Shown here: in pieces, positions 15,163-23,046 of the stretch | Layout: every line of letters starts with the position of its first letter | How positions within the stretch are numbered: the first letter of the stretch is position 1 | Origin: Chloroflexota bacterium | GTDB taxonomy: Bacteria; Chloroflexota; Anaerolineae; UBA1429 | NCBI GenBank assembly: GCA_012515695.1 | Contig: JAAYXX010000446.1 | Location: forward strand, 1 to 25,908 | DNA: 25,908 bases | Direction of reading: 5' to 3' | The notes under the pieces: generated by a model | Told to the model about the DNA's origin: nothing | Seen by the model: only the letters and a program-made list of their open reading frames with translations | The model's database searches: none | Position numbers and translations under genes: made by a program

Positions 15163-15175
15163 TACATATTGTGAT

Positions 15176-15322
15176 GAAATAGTTCGGTAACCGCCGTTGG
15201 GATGGGCGGTTGAAACCGCGGCAACCCTTGCCTCGCCATGCATGGCGCACCTGCCTTCGCAGGCTGATCCGCAGTCGCCGAAGGGCGACTTTGCAGTGGT
15301 TGGTGCAGTTTCAACTGCCTAC
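15176..15322. repeat. Modular palindromic repeat, copy 4, after the propeller protein
   Basis: Runs from end B (GAAATAGTTCGGTAACC and hairpin GCGGTT-GA-AACCGC at about 15206-15219) through GCCATGCATGGC, CCTGCCTTCGCAGG and CGCCGAAGGGCG to end A (GCAGTT-TC-AACTGCCTAC, ending 15322). It starts 13 bp after the stop codon, in the opposite orientation to copy 2. Confidence 0.85.
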
Positions 15323-15345
15323 GAGATGGCGCCCCTATAGAGAGC

Positions 15346-15462
15346 GCGGCAGGAATGCCGCGGCTACAGGCCCGCCGCCACTGGGCGCACCTGCCTGCGC
15401 AGGTTCATCTGCAGCCGCCGAAGGGCGGCTTTGCGAACGTTGGTGCAGTTTCAACTGCCTAC
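15346..15462. repeat. Partial palindromic repeat, copy 4b, tandem to copy 4
   Basis: A GCGGCA/TGCCGC hairpin (15346-15361) is followed by CCTGCCTGCGCAGG, CCGCCGAAGGGCGG and the same A end (TGGTGCAGTTTCAACTGCCTAC, ending 15462). The B end is missing, so this is a truncated second copy, sharing CTACGAGAT after the A end with copy 4. From 15463 to 15657 I see no further gene; only the ribosome site of the next gene is clear. Confidence 0.75.
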
Positions 15463-15657
15463 GAGATATCACGTCGAGCTATCAGGATAAACAGTCAACA
15501 TTCATGCAAAGCGCGACCATACCTGGCCACTTGGGGGATATCAAGACTGGCTGGTTGTATAGGGGCTAACCTCCTCCTTTAGCCGATGGCTTGCAGGCCC
15601 ATCTGCTGTATGCTCTGGGCAAGCAAGCGATCAGAATTATCAAAGGATGGTAAGACA

Positions 15658-16716
15658 ATGACTACTAGCAGATGGCCCCGCATATTCGTTTCCTTTGCAT
15701 TTGCCGTTGTTATAAGCACCTGCGCCACCGTGCAGCCAACGCCAGCCACGCCCACCCCGCTCCCCACCGCCACCTCTGTGCCGGTTACAATCGCCGACCC
15801 CACGGGGATGGCCCCGGAAGAGGTGGTCAAAACGTTCTATACCTGGTATATCGAGGGCTGGTACTCGCAGAACCCGGAGCACATGCTGCCCGATGCCTAC
15901 AAGCAAACCGGCTACCTGACTGACGAGTTGACGCAGAAAAGCGATCAAGCCAGAGAGGAGATGCGCCAGAGTGGCCCCGGCTATGACCCGATCCTCTACG
16001 CGCAGGACGTTCCCCAGCATGTCCGGGTGGAGCAGGTGGACGTGCAGGGGGGGCAGGCCACCGTCCTCATCAGCAGTAGTTTTCCAGGCCACTTTTTAGA
16101 GATCACCCTGCAACAGGCCAACGATACATGGGTAATCGCGGGCATCCAGCGCAGCGCGAGTCCGAGCGAGGGCAGCGCCACTATCCCGCCCAGCCAGGCG
16201 GAATCAGCCAGCGACGCGGAATCAGCCAGCACCCCCGCGCCCTATAACGAATCCACGTTCGCCAATTGGCAGATCTATCGCAACGACACCTTTGGCGTCC
16301 AGGTTGCCTATCCGCCCGATTGGATGTATGAAGAGGTGACTGCCGACCCAAGCGCCCCTCCTATTGGCGCGCCTGATGTCAAGATGATCGTGTACTTTTA
16401 TCCGCAGGAGTGGGGCCTGACCACTCCGTTCAACCTGGAACTGACAGAAGGCAGTTGGGAGGAATACCGCGCATCGCACATCGAGCCGAATCGGAGCGAG
16501 ATGGTCGAGTTGAACGGCTACCCCGCCACATTCGAGCTAGAGCAGGTAACGGACGAGATCACAATCCTGCGCTACCTGATCGAAAATCCGACAGACAAAG
16601 AGTGGCGGGCCACGTTCATCGACTATGTGTCGGGCTTTCCTGAGCGCGTTCAGGGCAACGAGGCATATGTGGAGCTGTTCCGACAGATGATGCAAACGTT
16701 CGAGTTTATCCGGTAA
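15658..16716 (+). CDS. Lipoprotein with a DUF3828-like domain and C-terminal PsbP-like domain
   Basis: 352 residues. The signal is hydrophobic (residues 8-20) with a lipobox-like ISTC ending at Cys22 (Thr at -1 is uncommon), then a Thr/Pro linker. Residues about 45-170 (VVKTFYTWYIEGW ... VRVEQVDVQGGQATVLISSSFP ... TWVIAGIQR) resemble DUF3828/NTF2-like secreted domains. A Ser/Ala-rich linker precedes residues about 200-352 (YRNDTFGVQVAYPPDWMYEE ... FIDYVSGFPERV ... MMQTFEFIR), a fold seen in many lipoproteins with the PsbP-like FGVxxxYPxxW motif. Probably exported and anchored on the cell surface. The start at 15658 has an AGGA RBS 10 bases upstream. It ends 24 bp before the histidine kinase gene, so it probably belongs to the same operon and may be the sensory partner. 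Confidence 0.75.
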   Translation: MTTSRWPRIFVSFAFAVVISTCATVQPTPATPTPLPTATSVPVTIADPTGMAPEEVVKTFYTWYIEGWYSQNPEHMLPDAYKQTGYLTDELTQKSDQAREEMRQSGPGYDPILYAQDVPQHVRVEQVDVQGGQATVLISSSFPGHFLEITLQQANDTWVIAGIQRSASPSEGSATIPPSQAESASDAESASTPAPYNESTFANWQIYRNDTFGVQVAYPPDWMYEEVTADPSAPPIGAPDVKMIVYFYPQEWGLTTPFNLELTEGSWEEYRASHIEPNRSEMVELNGYPATFELEQVTDEITILRYLIENPTDKEWRATFIDYVSGFPERVQGNEAYVELFRQMMQTFEFIR

Positions 16717-16740
16717 CGTAGCCCACGGATAGGAGGCCCT

Positions 16741-19068
16741 GTGCTTTCCATCGCTCGCCGCCGCCGCAGCTTGCGCCCGCAGATCATCGCCTGGTCGCTG
16801 ATCCCGACGATGATCATCCTGGGCGCAGTTGCGCTATTCGCCTTTTACACCTACTGGCAGGTTACGCAAAGCCTGGTGATGGAACGCAACCAGGAGGTTA
16901 CCCACCTGCTCGCCCGCCAGATAGGCGTCGAGATGATGGGGTATGCCGATACCCTGGACGAGTTCAGCAGAAGCCGCGATGTCATGGGGCTGGACCCGAC
17001 CTACCAGCAGACGGCGCTGCGCGGGGCCATGCCCCGGCTGCTCCCGTTCGACGCGGGAGTCGTGATTCTCGATCAGGCGGGGCGAGTGGTGGCCGCCGAC
17101 CCCCGGCGCATGGACGCTCTGGGCCAGGATTGGTCTGACCGCCACTGTTACCGTCTGGCATCGTCAGTACCCATGTACCCGATTTTCGGGACAGATATCG
17201 AGACGATTGGGCCAAACGGCAGCGACGCGTTCGCCATCATCATGCCAATCCGAGACGACAAGATGCGTTTCGCCGGGACAATCATCGGCATGTTCCAACT
17301 CGGGTCCGAACAACCCCGGGCGTTTGTCCGTAGCTTGCTCTCCTCCCATGCCCGGCCCAATACGACGCTGTACATGGTGGATAGTCGCGGGCGGGCCATA
17401 GACCACCAGCGCCCTGAACGCTCTGGCCAAGACCTATCGGCGCAACCCGCCGTGCAGGCTGTGTTGTCCAGGCAAGCGGGCGCGTTACGCACCAGGAACG
17501 TGGACAACCAGGAGATCATCGCCAGCTTTGCCCCCATCGAGAACACGACCTGGGGCCTGATCGAAGAAGAAAGCTGGGCCTCTCTGACCCAGGTCAGCAC
17601 GCGCTACGGGCGGCTGTTGCTCGGGCTGCTCGTCCTGGGGCTGCTCGTGCCGCCCATCGTCGTCTCTATCGGCATCCGGCGTATCACCCGGCCCATTGCC
17701 GAACTGACCGACGCCGCGCAGAAAATGGCGCACGGCAACCTGCAACAGGTGATCCACGAGCCACAGGGCAAAGAACTCGCCCAACTCGCCTCGGCGTTCA
17801 ACCGCATGTCCAGCCAACTGCAAGAACTGTACGCCAACCTGGAGCAGCGCGTCCAAGAGCGCACGGAGGAACTATCTACGCTGAACGCCATCGCCAACGT
17901 GGTCAGCCGCTCGCTCAACCTGGAAGAGGTGCTTCAGGCAGCTCTGGAAAAGACGCTGGAAGTCACCGGGCTGGAGGCGGGTACTGCCTATCGGCTGGAT
18001 GCCGAACAAGAGACGCTCACCTTGATGGCCCATCACGGACTGTCTCCGGCGTTCGTGCAGAGCGCGGCAACCGTGGCCCTGCGCGATAGCGCCGCCGGGA
18101 ACGCCGCGCTACAGGGCGCGCCAGTGGTCAGGCACGCCAGCGAATATCCTCCAGGCTACCTGCGCGAACTGCTACAGCAAGAGGGGCTGCAAATGGCCCT
18201 CAGCATCCCCTTGATCTCCAGGGGCAAGGTGTTGGGCGCGCTCAACCTGGGGAGCCGCACCATACGCCCCTTCCCGCAAGAGGAAATGGGCTTTTTGGCC
18301 GCCATCGGCCAGCAGGTCGGCGTGGCCGTGGAGAACGCCGGTTTGTATGAGCAGGCCGAGCAGGTCGCCATCGCGGCGGAACGCAACCGCCTGGCGCGCG
18401 AGTTGCACGACTCGGTGACACAAACGCTATTCTCGGCCAACCTGATCGCTGGCGTCGTGCCCCTGTTATGGGCACAAGACCCCGCCGATGGTTTGGCCCG
18501 CCTGCAAGAACTACAGGAACTCACACGCGGCGCGCTGGCCGAGATGCGTACGCTGTTGCTAGAGCTGCGCCCGGAGGCGTTGGCCGGGGCGCAACTGGGC
18601 GACCTGTTGCGACAGTTGGCCGAGGCGACCACTGGCCGCGCCCGCATCCCCGTGACGCTCACGCTGCGGGGACAGCCCAACCTCCCCCCAGCAGTCAAGC
18701 TCGCCTTCTACCGTATCGCGCAGGAGGCGCTAAACAACATGAGCAAATATTCCGGCGCTTTGGAGGCTGCGGTAATCCTGCGCGTACACCCAGCCGAGCC
18801 AGTTCAGAGGCAGACAGGTAGCCGCGCCTTGCAGGCGCGCAAGGCCGAGCCGGAGGGGGAGCAGCCCGCCGAGGGGCAAGCGGTGGAGTTGATCGTGCGC
18901 GACGATGGTTGCGGGTTCGACCCGGCGGCTGTCTCGCCTGAACACCTGGGGTTGCGTATCATGCGCGAGCGTGCTCAGGCCATCGGCGCGTCGCTACGCA
19001 TCGAGAGCCAGCCCGGCCAGGGCACTCGGATCAGCGCCCTGTGGCGCAGCACAACCAAAACCGCGTAA
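16741..19068 (+). CDS. Sensor histidine kinase, NarX/DesK-like (Cache-like sensor, HAMP, GAF, HisKA_3, HATPase)
   Basis: 775 residues from a GTG start; AGGAGG (16731-16736) lies 4 bases upstream, which supports GTG. TM1 is about residues 14-38, an extracytoplasmic Cache-like region about 40-285, TM2 about 292-313. HAMP follows (ITRPIAELTDAAQKMAHGN), then a coiled coil (LYANLEQRVQERTEEL), a GAF domain about 390-540, and the phosphoacceptor segment AAERNRLARELHDSVTQTLF with His556. The ATPase has an N-box-like EALNNMSKYSGA and G-box DDGCGFD, then GLRIMRERA. About 33 Pro/Glu/Ala/Arg-rich residues (from about 683) separate two strands of the ATPase; their DNA contains a palindrome at 18823-18839. 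It phosphorylates the regulator encoded 13 bp downstream. The signal is unknown; the upstream lipoprotein may supply it. Confidence 0.9.
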   Translation: MLSIARRRRSLRPQIIAWSLIPTMIILGAVALFAFYTYWQVTQSLVMERNQEVTHLLARQIGVEMMGYADTLDEFSRSRDVMGLDPTYQQTALRGAMPRLLPFDAGVVILDQAGRVVAADPRRMDALGQDWSDRHCYRLASSVPMYPIFGTDIETIGPNGSDAFAIIMPIRDDKMRFAGTIIGMFQLGSEQPRAFVRSLLSSHARPNTTLYMVDSRGRAIDHQRPERSGQDLSAQPAVQAVLSRQAGALRTRNVDNQEIIASFAPIENTTWGLIEEESWASLTQVSTRYGRLLLGLLVLGLLVPPIVVSIGIRRITRPIAELTDAAQKMAHGNLQQVIHEPQGKELAQLASAFNRMSSQLQELYANLEQRVQERTEELSTLNAIANVVSRSLNLEEVLQAALEKTLEVTGLEAGTAYRLDAEQETLTLMAHHGLSPAFVQSAATVALRDSAAGNAALQGAPVVRHASEYPPGYLRELLQQEGLQMALSIPLISRGKVLGALNLGSRTIRPFPQEEMGFLAAIGQQVGVAVENAGLYEQAEQVAIAAERNRLARELHDSVTQTLFSANLIAGVVPLLWAQDPADGLARLQELQELTRGALAEMRTLLLELRPEALAGAQLGDLLRQLAEATTGRARIPVTLTLRGQPNLPPAVKLAFYRIAQEALNNMSKYSGALEAAVILRVHPAEPVQRQTGSRALQARKAEPEGEQPAEGQAVELIVRDDGCGFDPAAVSPEHLGLRIMRERAQAIGASLRIESQPGQGTRISALWRSTTKTA

Positions 19069-19081
19069 AATAGGAGTGAGG

Positions 19082-19723
19082 ATGAACGAGCAAACGCGCA
19101 TTCGCGTGATGGTCGTAGACGACCATGCGGTAGTACGCACTGGCCTGGGGGCTTTTTTGCGAGCGTTCCAGGATCTGGAACTGGTGGGCGAGGCCCCCAA
19201 CGGCGAACAGGCAGTCCGCCTGTGTCAGCAGATGCATCCCGACATTGTGCTGATGGATTTGATGATGCCGGGGATGAACGGCGTCGAGGCCACTCGCGCC
19301 ATTCGCCAGCGATGCCCCGACGTGCAGGTGATCGCCCTGACCAGCTTTGCCGATGACCAACTGGTACAGCAGGCGTTAGAGGCGGGGGCCATCGGCTATT
19401 TGCTCAAGAACGTGAGCCATGACGAACTGGCGCAGGCCATCCGCACAGCCTACGCAGGCCGCCCCACCCTGGCCCCGGAAGCTACCCAGGCGCTGATTCA
19501 CGCCGCCACACAGCCGCCCCCACCCGGCCACGACCTCACCCCCCGCGAGCGCGAGGTGTTGGCCCTGCTCGTCGAGGGACTGAGCAATCCGGAAATCGCC
19601 CAGCGCCTGGTCGTCAGCGAATCCACCATCAAGAGCCACGTGAGCAACATCATCTCCAAGCTGGGCGTCGCCAGCCGCACCGAGGCAGTGGCCCTGGCTA
19701 TCCGCCATCGCCTGGTGGAATGA
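19082..19723 (+). CDS. NarL/LuxR-family response regulator
   Basis: 213 residues. The receiver domain has the acidic pair Asp13-Asp14, phosphoacceptor Asp59 (DIVLMDLMMPGMNG), Thr87 and Lys109, all the expected catalytic positions. A Pro-rich linker (TQPPPPGHD) leads to a LuxR-type helix-turn-helix (LTPREREVLALLVEGLSNPEIAQRL ... TIKSHVSNIISKLG, about 150-213). The partner is the kinase immediately upstream, 13 bp away. RBS AGGAG lies 5 bases before the ATG. It is the last gene of the three-gene operon; a MITE-like element begins 33 bp after its stop. Confidence 0.95.
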   Translation: MNEQTRIRVMVVDDHAVVRTGLGAFLRAFQDLELVGEAPNGEQAVRLCQQMHPDIVLMDLMMPGMNGVEATRAIRQRCPDVQVIALTSFADDQLVQQALEAGAIGYLLKNVSHDELAQAIRTAYAGRPTLAPEATQALIHAATQPPPPGHDLTPREREVLALLVEGLSNPEIAQRLVVSESTIKSHVSNIISKLGVASRTEAVALAIRHRLVE

Positions 19724-19756
19724 CGGGCTGCCGCGCATGGCACCCTCGCCCCGTGG

Positions 19757-19959
19757 GTTCATCATTATACATATCTTTTTCGCCCATCATCGGCAGTTAA
19801 AACTGCACCAACCGTTGCAATCGCCAACGAGTTGGCGCGCCGCCCTTCGGCGGCTAGGAGTCGAGCCTGCGAAGTCAGGTTTTGCAGTGGTTGCCGCGAT
19901 TTCAATCGCCCGGTTCCTCTGCTCTAGTGGCATCAGGGCACTTATGTATAAGGATAAGC
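19757..19959. mobile_element. MITE-like element, copy 2, with exact 8-bp flanking duplication
   Basis: The ends GTTCATCATTATACATA (19757-19773) and the complement of 19943-19959 match at 14 of 17. CCCCGTGG occurs exactly on both sides (19749-19756 and 19959-19966), as expected for a target site duplication of 7-8 bp. The interior aligns end to end with 1862-2063 at roughly 90% by eye, including end hairpins GCAGTT-AA-AACTGC and GCGATT-TC-AATCGC. The inner inverted-repeat base that is T/A paired in copy 1 (TTATATATA) is C/G paired in copy 2 (TTATACATA), on both sides. There is no transposase gene within. Confidence 0.8.
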
Positions 19960-19977
19960 CCCGTGGAGAGGGCAATT

Positions 19978-20034
19978 GGACCGCCGCCATCCCTGGCGGC
20001 TTGATATTCATAGCCGGCTGGAAGCCGGCGGTCC
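19978..20034. terminator. Compound hairpin between convergent genes, possible bidirectional terminator
   Basis: An outer 9-bp stem (GGACCGCCG 19978-19986 with CGGCGGTCC 20026-20034) encloses an inner hairpin GCCGGC-tggaa-GCCGGC (20013-20029), so alternative folds compete. No T tract follows on either strand, so intrinsic termination is uncertain. It may be another dispersed palindrome family, since it differs from the modular repeats. Confidence 0.4.
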
Positions 20035-20055
20035 GCCCTATCCCCGCCAAAGCCC

Positions 20056-20865
20056 CTAGCCGAGCCTGATCCGCCCGGCCAACAGCCTCAGCGCGTTCTC
20101 CCGCAAAATAGCCCGGCGGGCGTCGTCGCTGATGTGCGCCATCACGATGCAGCCGATGGCATAGTGTGGGTCGAACCACGGCAGATCGCACCCAAAGACA
20201 ATCTTGTGCGCGCCCACCGTATTCACCATATCCTCAATCACCCCCCGCACCGCGTACACCGCCGTCATTTCCAGATAGACGTTGGCGTGCTCGCGGGCCA
20301 CGGCCATGCACTCTCGAAACTCGCCATACCCCGAATGCCCGGCCAGAAACGTCACCTGCGGATAGCGTTCCGCCACCTCGGCCAGCATCGCCGGGGAATC
20401 GTAGGGCGACCCGCCCCAGGTATGGGTCAGCACCAGCAGTTCCCGCGCCGCCGCAAACTCGAGCGCGGGGCGATAGGCGTCGCCAGTGATGGGGTAGCGG
20501 TTGCCGCTGGGGTGAAATTTCAACCCGACAAACGTTTTGCGGCCCTCGAACGACTCTAGCTCGGCCCGGCCCTGCTCTGGGTAGTTGGGGTTATAGGTCA
20601 GGTAGGCGTACCAGCGCCCCGCGTATCGCCGGGTAATCTCGTCCATCTCGGCGTTGCCGCGCACCATGTCCACCAGCGCCGTGTGCCCGGAAGACACGAT
20701 CACATCCACCCCGCAGCGATCCATTGTGGCGATCATCTGCTCGGGGTTGTCGTTGGGCATATAGATGCCGTTGAAAGTACCATAGTGGGCGTGCATGTCC
20801 ACTATGCGGCAGCTTGCACAGCGTCCCGTCTCCAGATATTCACGAGCGATCTCGGAATCTATCAT
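20056..20865 (-). CDS. Amidohydrolase family protein (amidohydro_2), catalytically competent member
   Basis: 269 residues. The metal-dependent TIM-barrel signature is intact: VDMHAHYG (His25, His27), THTW (His148), AGHSGYGE (His177) and FGCDLPWFDP (Asp227), with GLKFHPS on strand 4. Family members hydrolyse or decarboxylate small carboxylates, lactones or amides; the substrate is not known. It is the last gene of the minus-strand operon and starts inside the previous gene (4-bp ATGA overlap, 20862-20865) with GGAGG just upstream, so translation is coupled to its degenerate paralogue. The DNA beyond its stop holds the compound hairpin and the MITE-like element. Confidence 0.85.
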   Translation of the reverse strand: MIDSEIAREYLETGRCASCRIVDMHAHYGTFNGIYMPNDNPEQMIATMDRCGVDVIVSSGHTALVDMVRGNAEMDEITRRYAGRWYAYLTYNPNYPEQGRAELESFEGRKTFVGLKFHPSGNRYPITGDAYRPALEFAAARELLVLTHTWGGSPYDSPAMLAEVAERYPQVTFLAGHSGYGEFRECMAVAREHANVYLEMTAVYAVRGVIEDMVNTVGAHKIVFGCDLPWFDPHYAIGCIVMAHISDDARRAILRENALRLLAGRIRLG

Positions 20866-21641
20866 GAGAGGTCCTCCTCTGCCAGCAGACGGCGCAGATT
20901 ATCCCCGGCAATGGCCCGCCGGGCGGCCTCGTCTATCTCTGCGGTAGCCACCATCAAGCGCGGCCCGCCCATGCTGAACTGCGGGAAGCTGCTGCCATAG
21001 AGCAAACGTTCCGCCCCATACCGCGCAACCAGCTCCCGCAGGCCGCAATCCAGCTCATAGCGCGAGATGTCCAGGTAAAAGCGGGGATACTGCTCGAGCA
21101 AGGGCCGGAAATAGCGATCTTCGCCCCACGGGCCATTCCCGGCCACCACCAGCGTCAGATTGGGATATTGAGCCAGCAGCCGATAGGCCAGGCTCCACAT
21201 ATCAGGCGGACGCGGGCCGCCCGCATCGCGCGGCAAGAAGAGGGGCACGCGCCGCTCGCTCACCTCGTCGAGGAACGCGCCAAACGTCACCCGGTCCAGG
21301 ATATAGCGATGCTCCTCCGGAAATGCCCATAGCGCGCGCACGTTCGCCCGTTGCATATCAGCGAAAAACGCTGGCGCCGGGGGCAACTCGCCCGTTTGCG
21401 GCGGCAGGATGGCCCACGTGCCGATCAGCCGCGGCTCGCCAGCGATGCTCTCGGCCAGGATGGCGTTGCCCACCTTCGGCGACTGATCGCGCATCAACGC
21501 GTGATGCACCAGGGCCTTGTCCACGCCCGCCCAATCCATCTCAGCCAGCAGTTCCGCCGTTGTCAGGCAGGGGCGGTAGACCCCCGCCCCGTGCGCGCCA
21601 AAACTGGCGTTACAGTCCACGTAGGAAATGCCCTCTTCCAT
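20862..21641 (-). CDS. Amidohydrolase-fold protein lacking all metal ligands (probable pseudoenzyme)
   Basis: 259 residues that align along their length with the downstream amidohydrolase. The ligand positions are replaced: HAH becomes Asn11-Ala-Ser13 (YVDCNASFG), the third His becomes Arg138 (LPRDAGG), AGHSG becomes AGNGP (Asn169), and GCDLP becomes GSSFP (Ser218). It probably cannot bind the usual zinc, so a regulatory or structural partner role for the coupled active paralogue is the simplest inference; a metal-independent activity is possible. RBS AGGAGG lies 4-5 bases before the ATG and abuts the stop of the GH4 gene, which ends 8 bp upstream. Confidence 0.82.
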   Translation of the reverse strand: MEEGISYVDCNASFGAHGAGVYRPCLTTAELLAEMDWAGVDKALVHHALMRDQSPKVGNAILAESIAGEPRLIGTWAILPPQTGELPPAPAFFADMQRANVRALWAFPEEHRYILDRVTFGAFLDEVSERRVPLFLPRDAGGPRPPDMWSLAYRLLAQYPNLTLVVAGNGPWGEDRYFRPLLEQYPRFYLDISRYELDCGLRELVARYGAERLLYGSSFPQFSMGGPRLMVATAEIDEAARRAIAGDNLRRLLAEEDLS

Positions 21642-21649
21642 GAGACCTC

Positions 21650-22951
21650 CTATACATAGTGTGGCAGATAATCCCCGTGCGCCTCGATCAGGTCGTCACA
21701 CAAAGCCACCACCTCGTCAATGGTCAACTCTGCGCCGGTATGGGGGTCCAGCAGCGCCGCCTGGTAGATGTACTCCTTTTTCAAGGTCAACGCCGCCTCG
21801 ATGGTCAGCTCCTGGACGTTCACGTTCGTGCGGGTCAGCGCGGCGCATTGCGGCGGCAAGTCGCCCACGTAGGTCGGCGTAACGCCGTTCCGGTCCACCA
21901 CGCACATCACTTCCACGCAGCAATCTGTGGGCAGGTTGGTAATCAGCCCCTTGTTCAGCACATTGCCCCCCAGCGTAAAGGGCTTGCCCGTCAACACCGC
22001 CTCGAAAATGTACGAGGCATACTCGTGGCCCCGCTTGTGCTCCAGCGGCTTGTCAGATAACAAATCCTGGCGCATCTGCTCCCACCCTTGAATCTGGCCA
22101 ACACACCGCCGGGGATATTCGTCCAGGGGAATGTGGAACCGCTCAATCAGTTCGGGGGCCTTGGCCTTGATGAACCAGGGCACATACTCGGAACTATGCT
22201 CGCTCGACTCGGTGACATAGTGGCCGAACCACTTCATAATCTCGAATCGCACCGCGTCCTTGTGCTTGTATTCCGGCAGTTCCGCCCGCCGCTTGATTTC
22301 GGGGTACAGGTCTTCGCCGTGGCGCGTAATCTCCAGCAGCCAGCCCTGATGGTTGATCCCCGCAATCTTCCATTGCAGGTCATCGTTGGGCAAATCCAGC
22401 TCCCAGCACAGGTGCGAAGCGCATCCCTGCACGCTATGGCACAGCCCCACGGTACGCACACCCGTCGCCTTGAGAATAGCTCCCGTAAGCATCGCCATCG
22501 GGTTGCTATAGTTGATGAGCAGCGCGTTCGGGGCAACCTGCTCCATAATCCGGCAGTAATCGAGCATGACGGGAATGGTCCGCAGGGCGCGGAAAATCCC
22601 CCCGATGCCCAACGTGTCGCCGATGGTCTGCCGCAAGCCGTACTTTTTGGGCACCTCAAAATCAATTACTGTGCTCGGCTCATACCCGCCCACCTGAATC
22701 GCGTTGACAACGAAATCCGCCCCAGCCAACGCCTTGTCCGCGTCTTGCGCCAGAAATGCCTCGATCGTTGCGCTGGCCCCCAGCGTCCGGTTGATGTTTT
22801 TCAGCATCACTTCAGAGACGTGCAGCCGGTCCGGGTCTATGTCAATCAGAGAGATGTGCGCGTCCCGCAGGGCATCCACGTGCAGGCAATCCCCCAGAAC
22901 GTTGCGAGCGAAAACTGTACTTCCCGCGCCGAGAAAGGCGATTTTGGTCAT
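21650..22951 (-). CDS. melA: Glycoside hydrolase family 4, alpha-galactosidase-like (NAD- and Mn-dependent)
   Basis: 433 residues. The N-terminus FLGAGSTVFARN is the NAD-binding loop of GH4. The metal/subfamily motif is CHSV (Cys171-Val174), which in GH4 marks alpha-galactosidases, as opposed to CHEV (alpha-glucosidases) and CHG (glucuronidases). Also present are NYSNPMAM (about 148-154), AGINHQGW (His201) and a C-terminal GGNVLNKGLITNLP with the TDCCVEV stretch. These enzymes cleave by an oxidation-elimination-reduction route in the cytoplasm. The ATG at 22951 is chosen for the GGAGG 9 bases upstream; upstream in-frame codons to 23014 cross the promoter. First gene of an operon with the amidohydrolase pair. 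Confidence 0.9.
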   Translation of the reverse strand: MTKIAFLGAGSTVFARNVLGDCLHVDALRDAHISLIDIDPDRLHVSEVMLKNINRTLGASATIEAFLAQDADKALAGADFVVNAIQVGGYEPSTVIDFEVPKKYGLRQTIGDTLGIGGIFRALRTIPVMLDYCRIMEQVAPNALLINYSNPMAMLTGAILKATGVRTVGLCHSVQGCASHLCWELDLPNDDLQWKIAGINHQGWLLEITRHGEDLYPEIKRRAELPEYKHKDAVRFEIMKWFGHYVTESSEHSSEYVPWFIKAKAPELIERFHIPLDEYPRRCVGQIQGWEQMRQDLLSDKPLEHKRGHEYASYIFEAVLTGKPFTLGGNVLNKGLITNLPTDCCVEVMCVVDRNGVTPTYVGDLPPQCAALTRTNVNVQELTIEAALTLKKEYIYQAALLDPHTGAELTIDEVVALCDDLIEAHGDYLPHYV

Positions 22952-22985
22952 GAGAGGAATCCTCCGATGATGGAATGATGGGGCA

Positions 22986-23014
22986 ATGGTAGACCCTTGG
23001 CCCCCCGTCGTCAA
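22986..23014 (-). promoter_or_regulatory. Promoter of the GH4-amidohydrolase operon
   Basis: On the minus strand: TTGACG (23009-23014), 17 bases, TACCAT (22986-22991), about 35 bases before the ATG. Confidence 0.6.
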
Positions 23015-23019
23015 ATACT

Positions 23020-23037
23020 ATCAAGCACCCGCTTGAT
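23020..23037. promoter_or_regulatory. Perfect inverted repeat just upstream of the GH4 promoter
   Basis: ATCAAGC-ACCC-GCTTGAT: two 7-bp arms, 4-base gap, ending 5 bp from the -35. The place and symmetry fit a dimeric regulator site, most simply an activator. It is outside the palindromic-repeat family that begins at 23047. Confidence 0.5.
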
Positions 23038-23046
23038 GAGTTTTGA

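Noticed and set aside
15176..15462. CRISPR array
   Set aside because: The repeated units are palindromic modules of unequal spacing with no unique spacers of constant length, and no cas genes are present.
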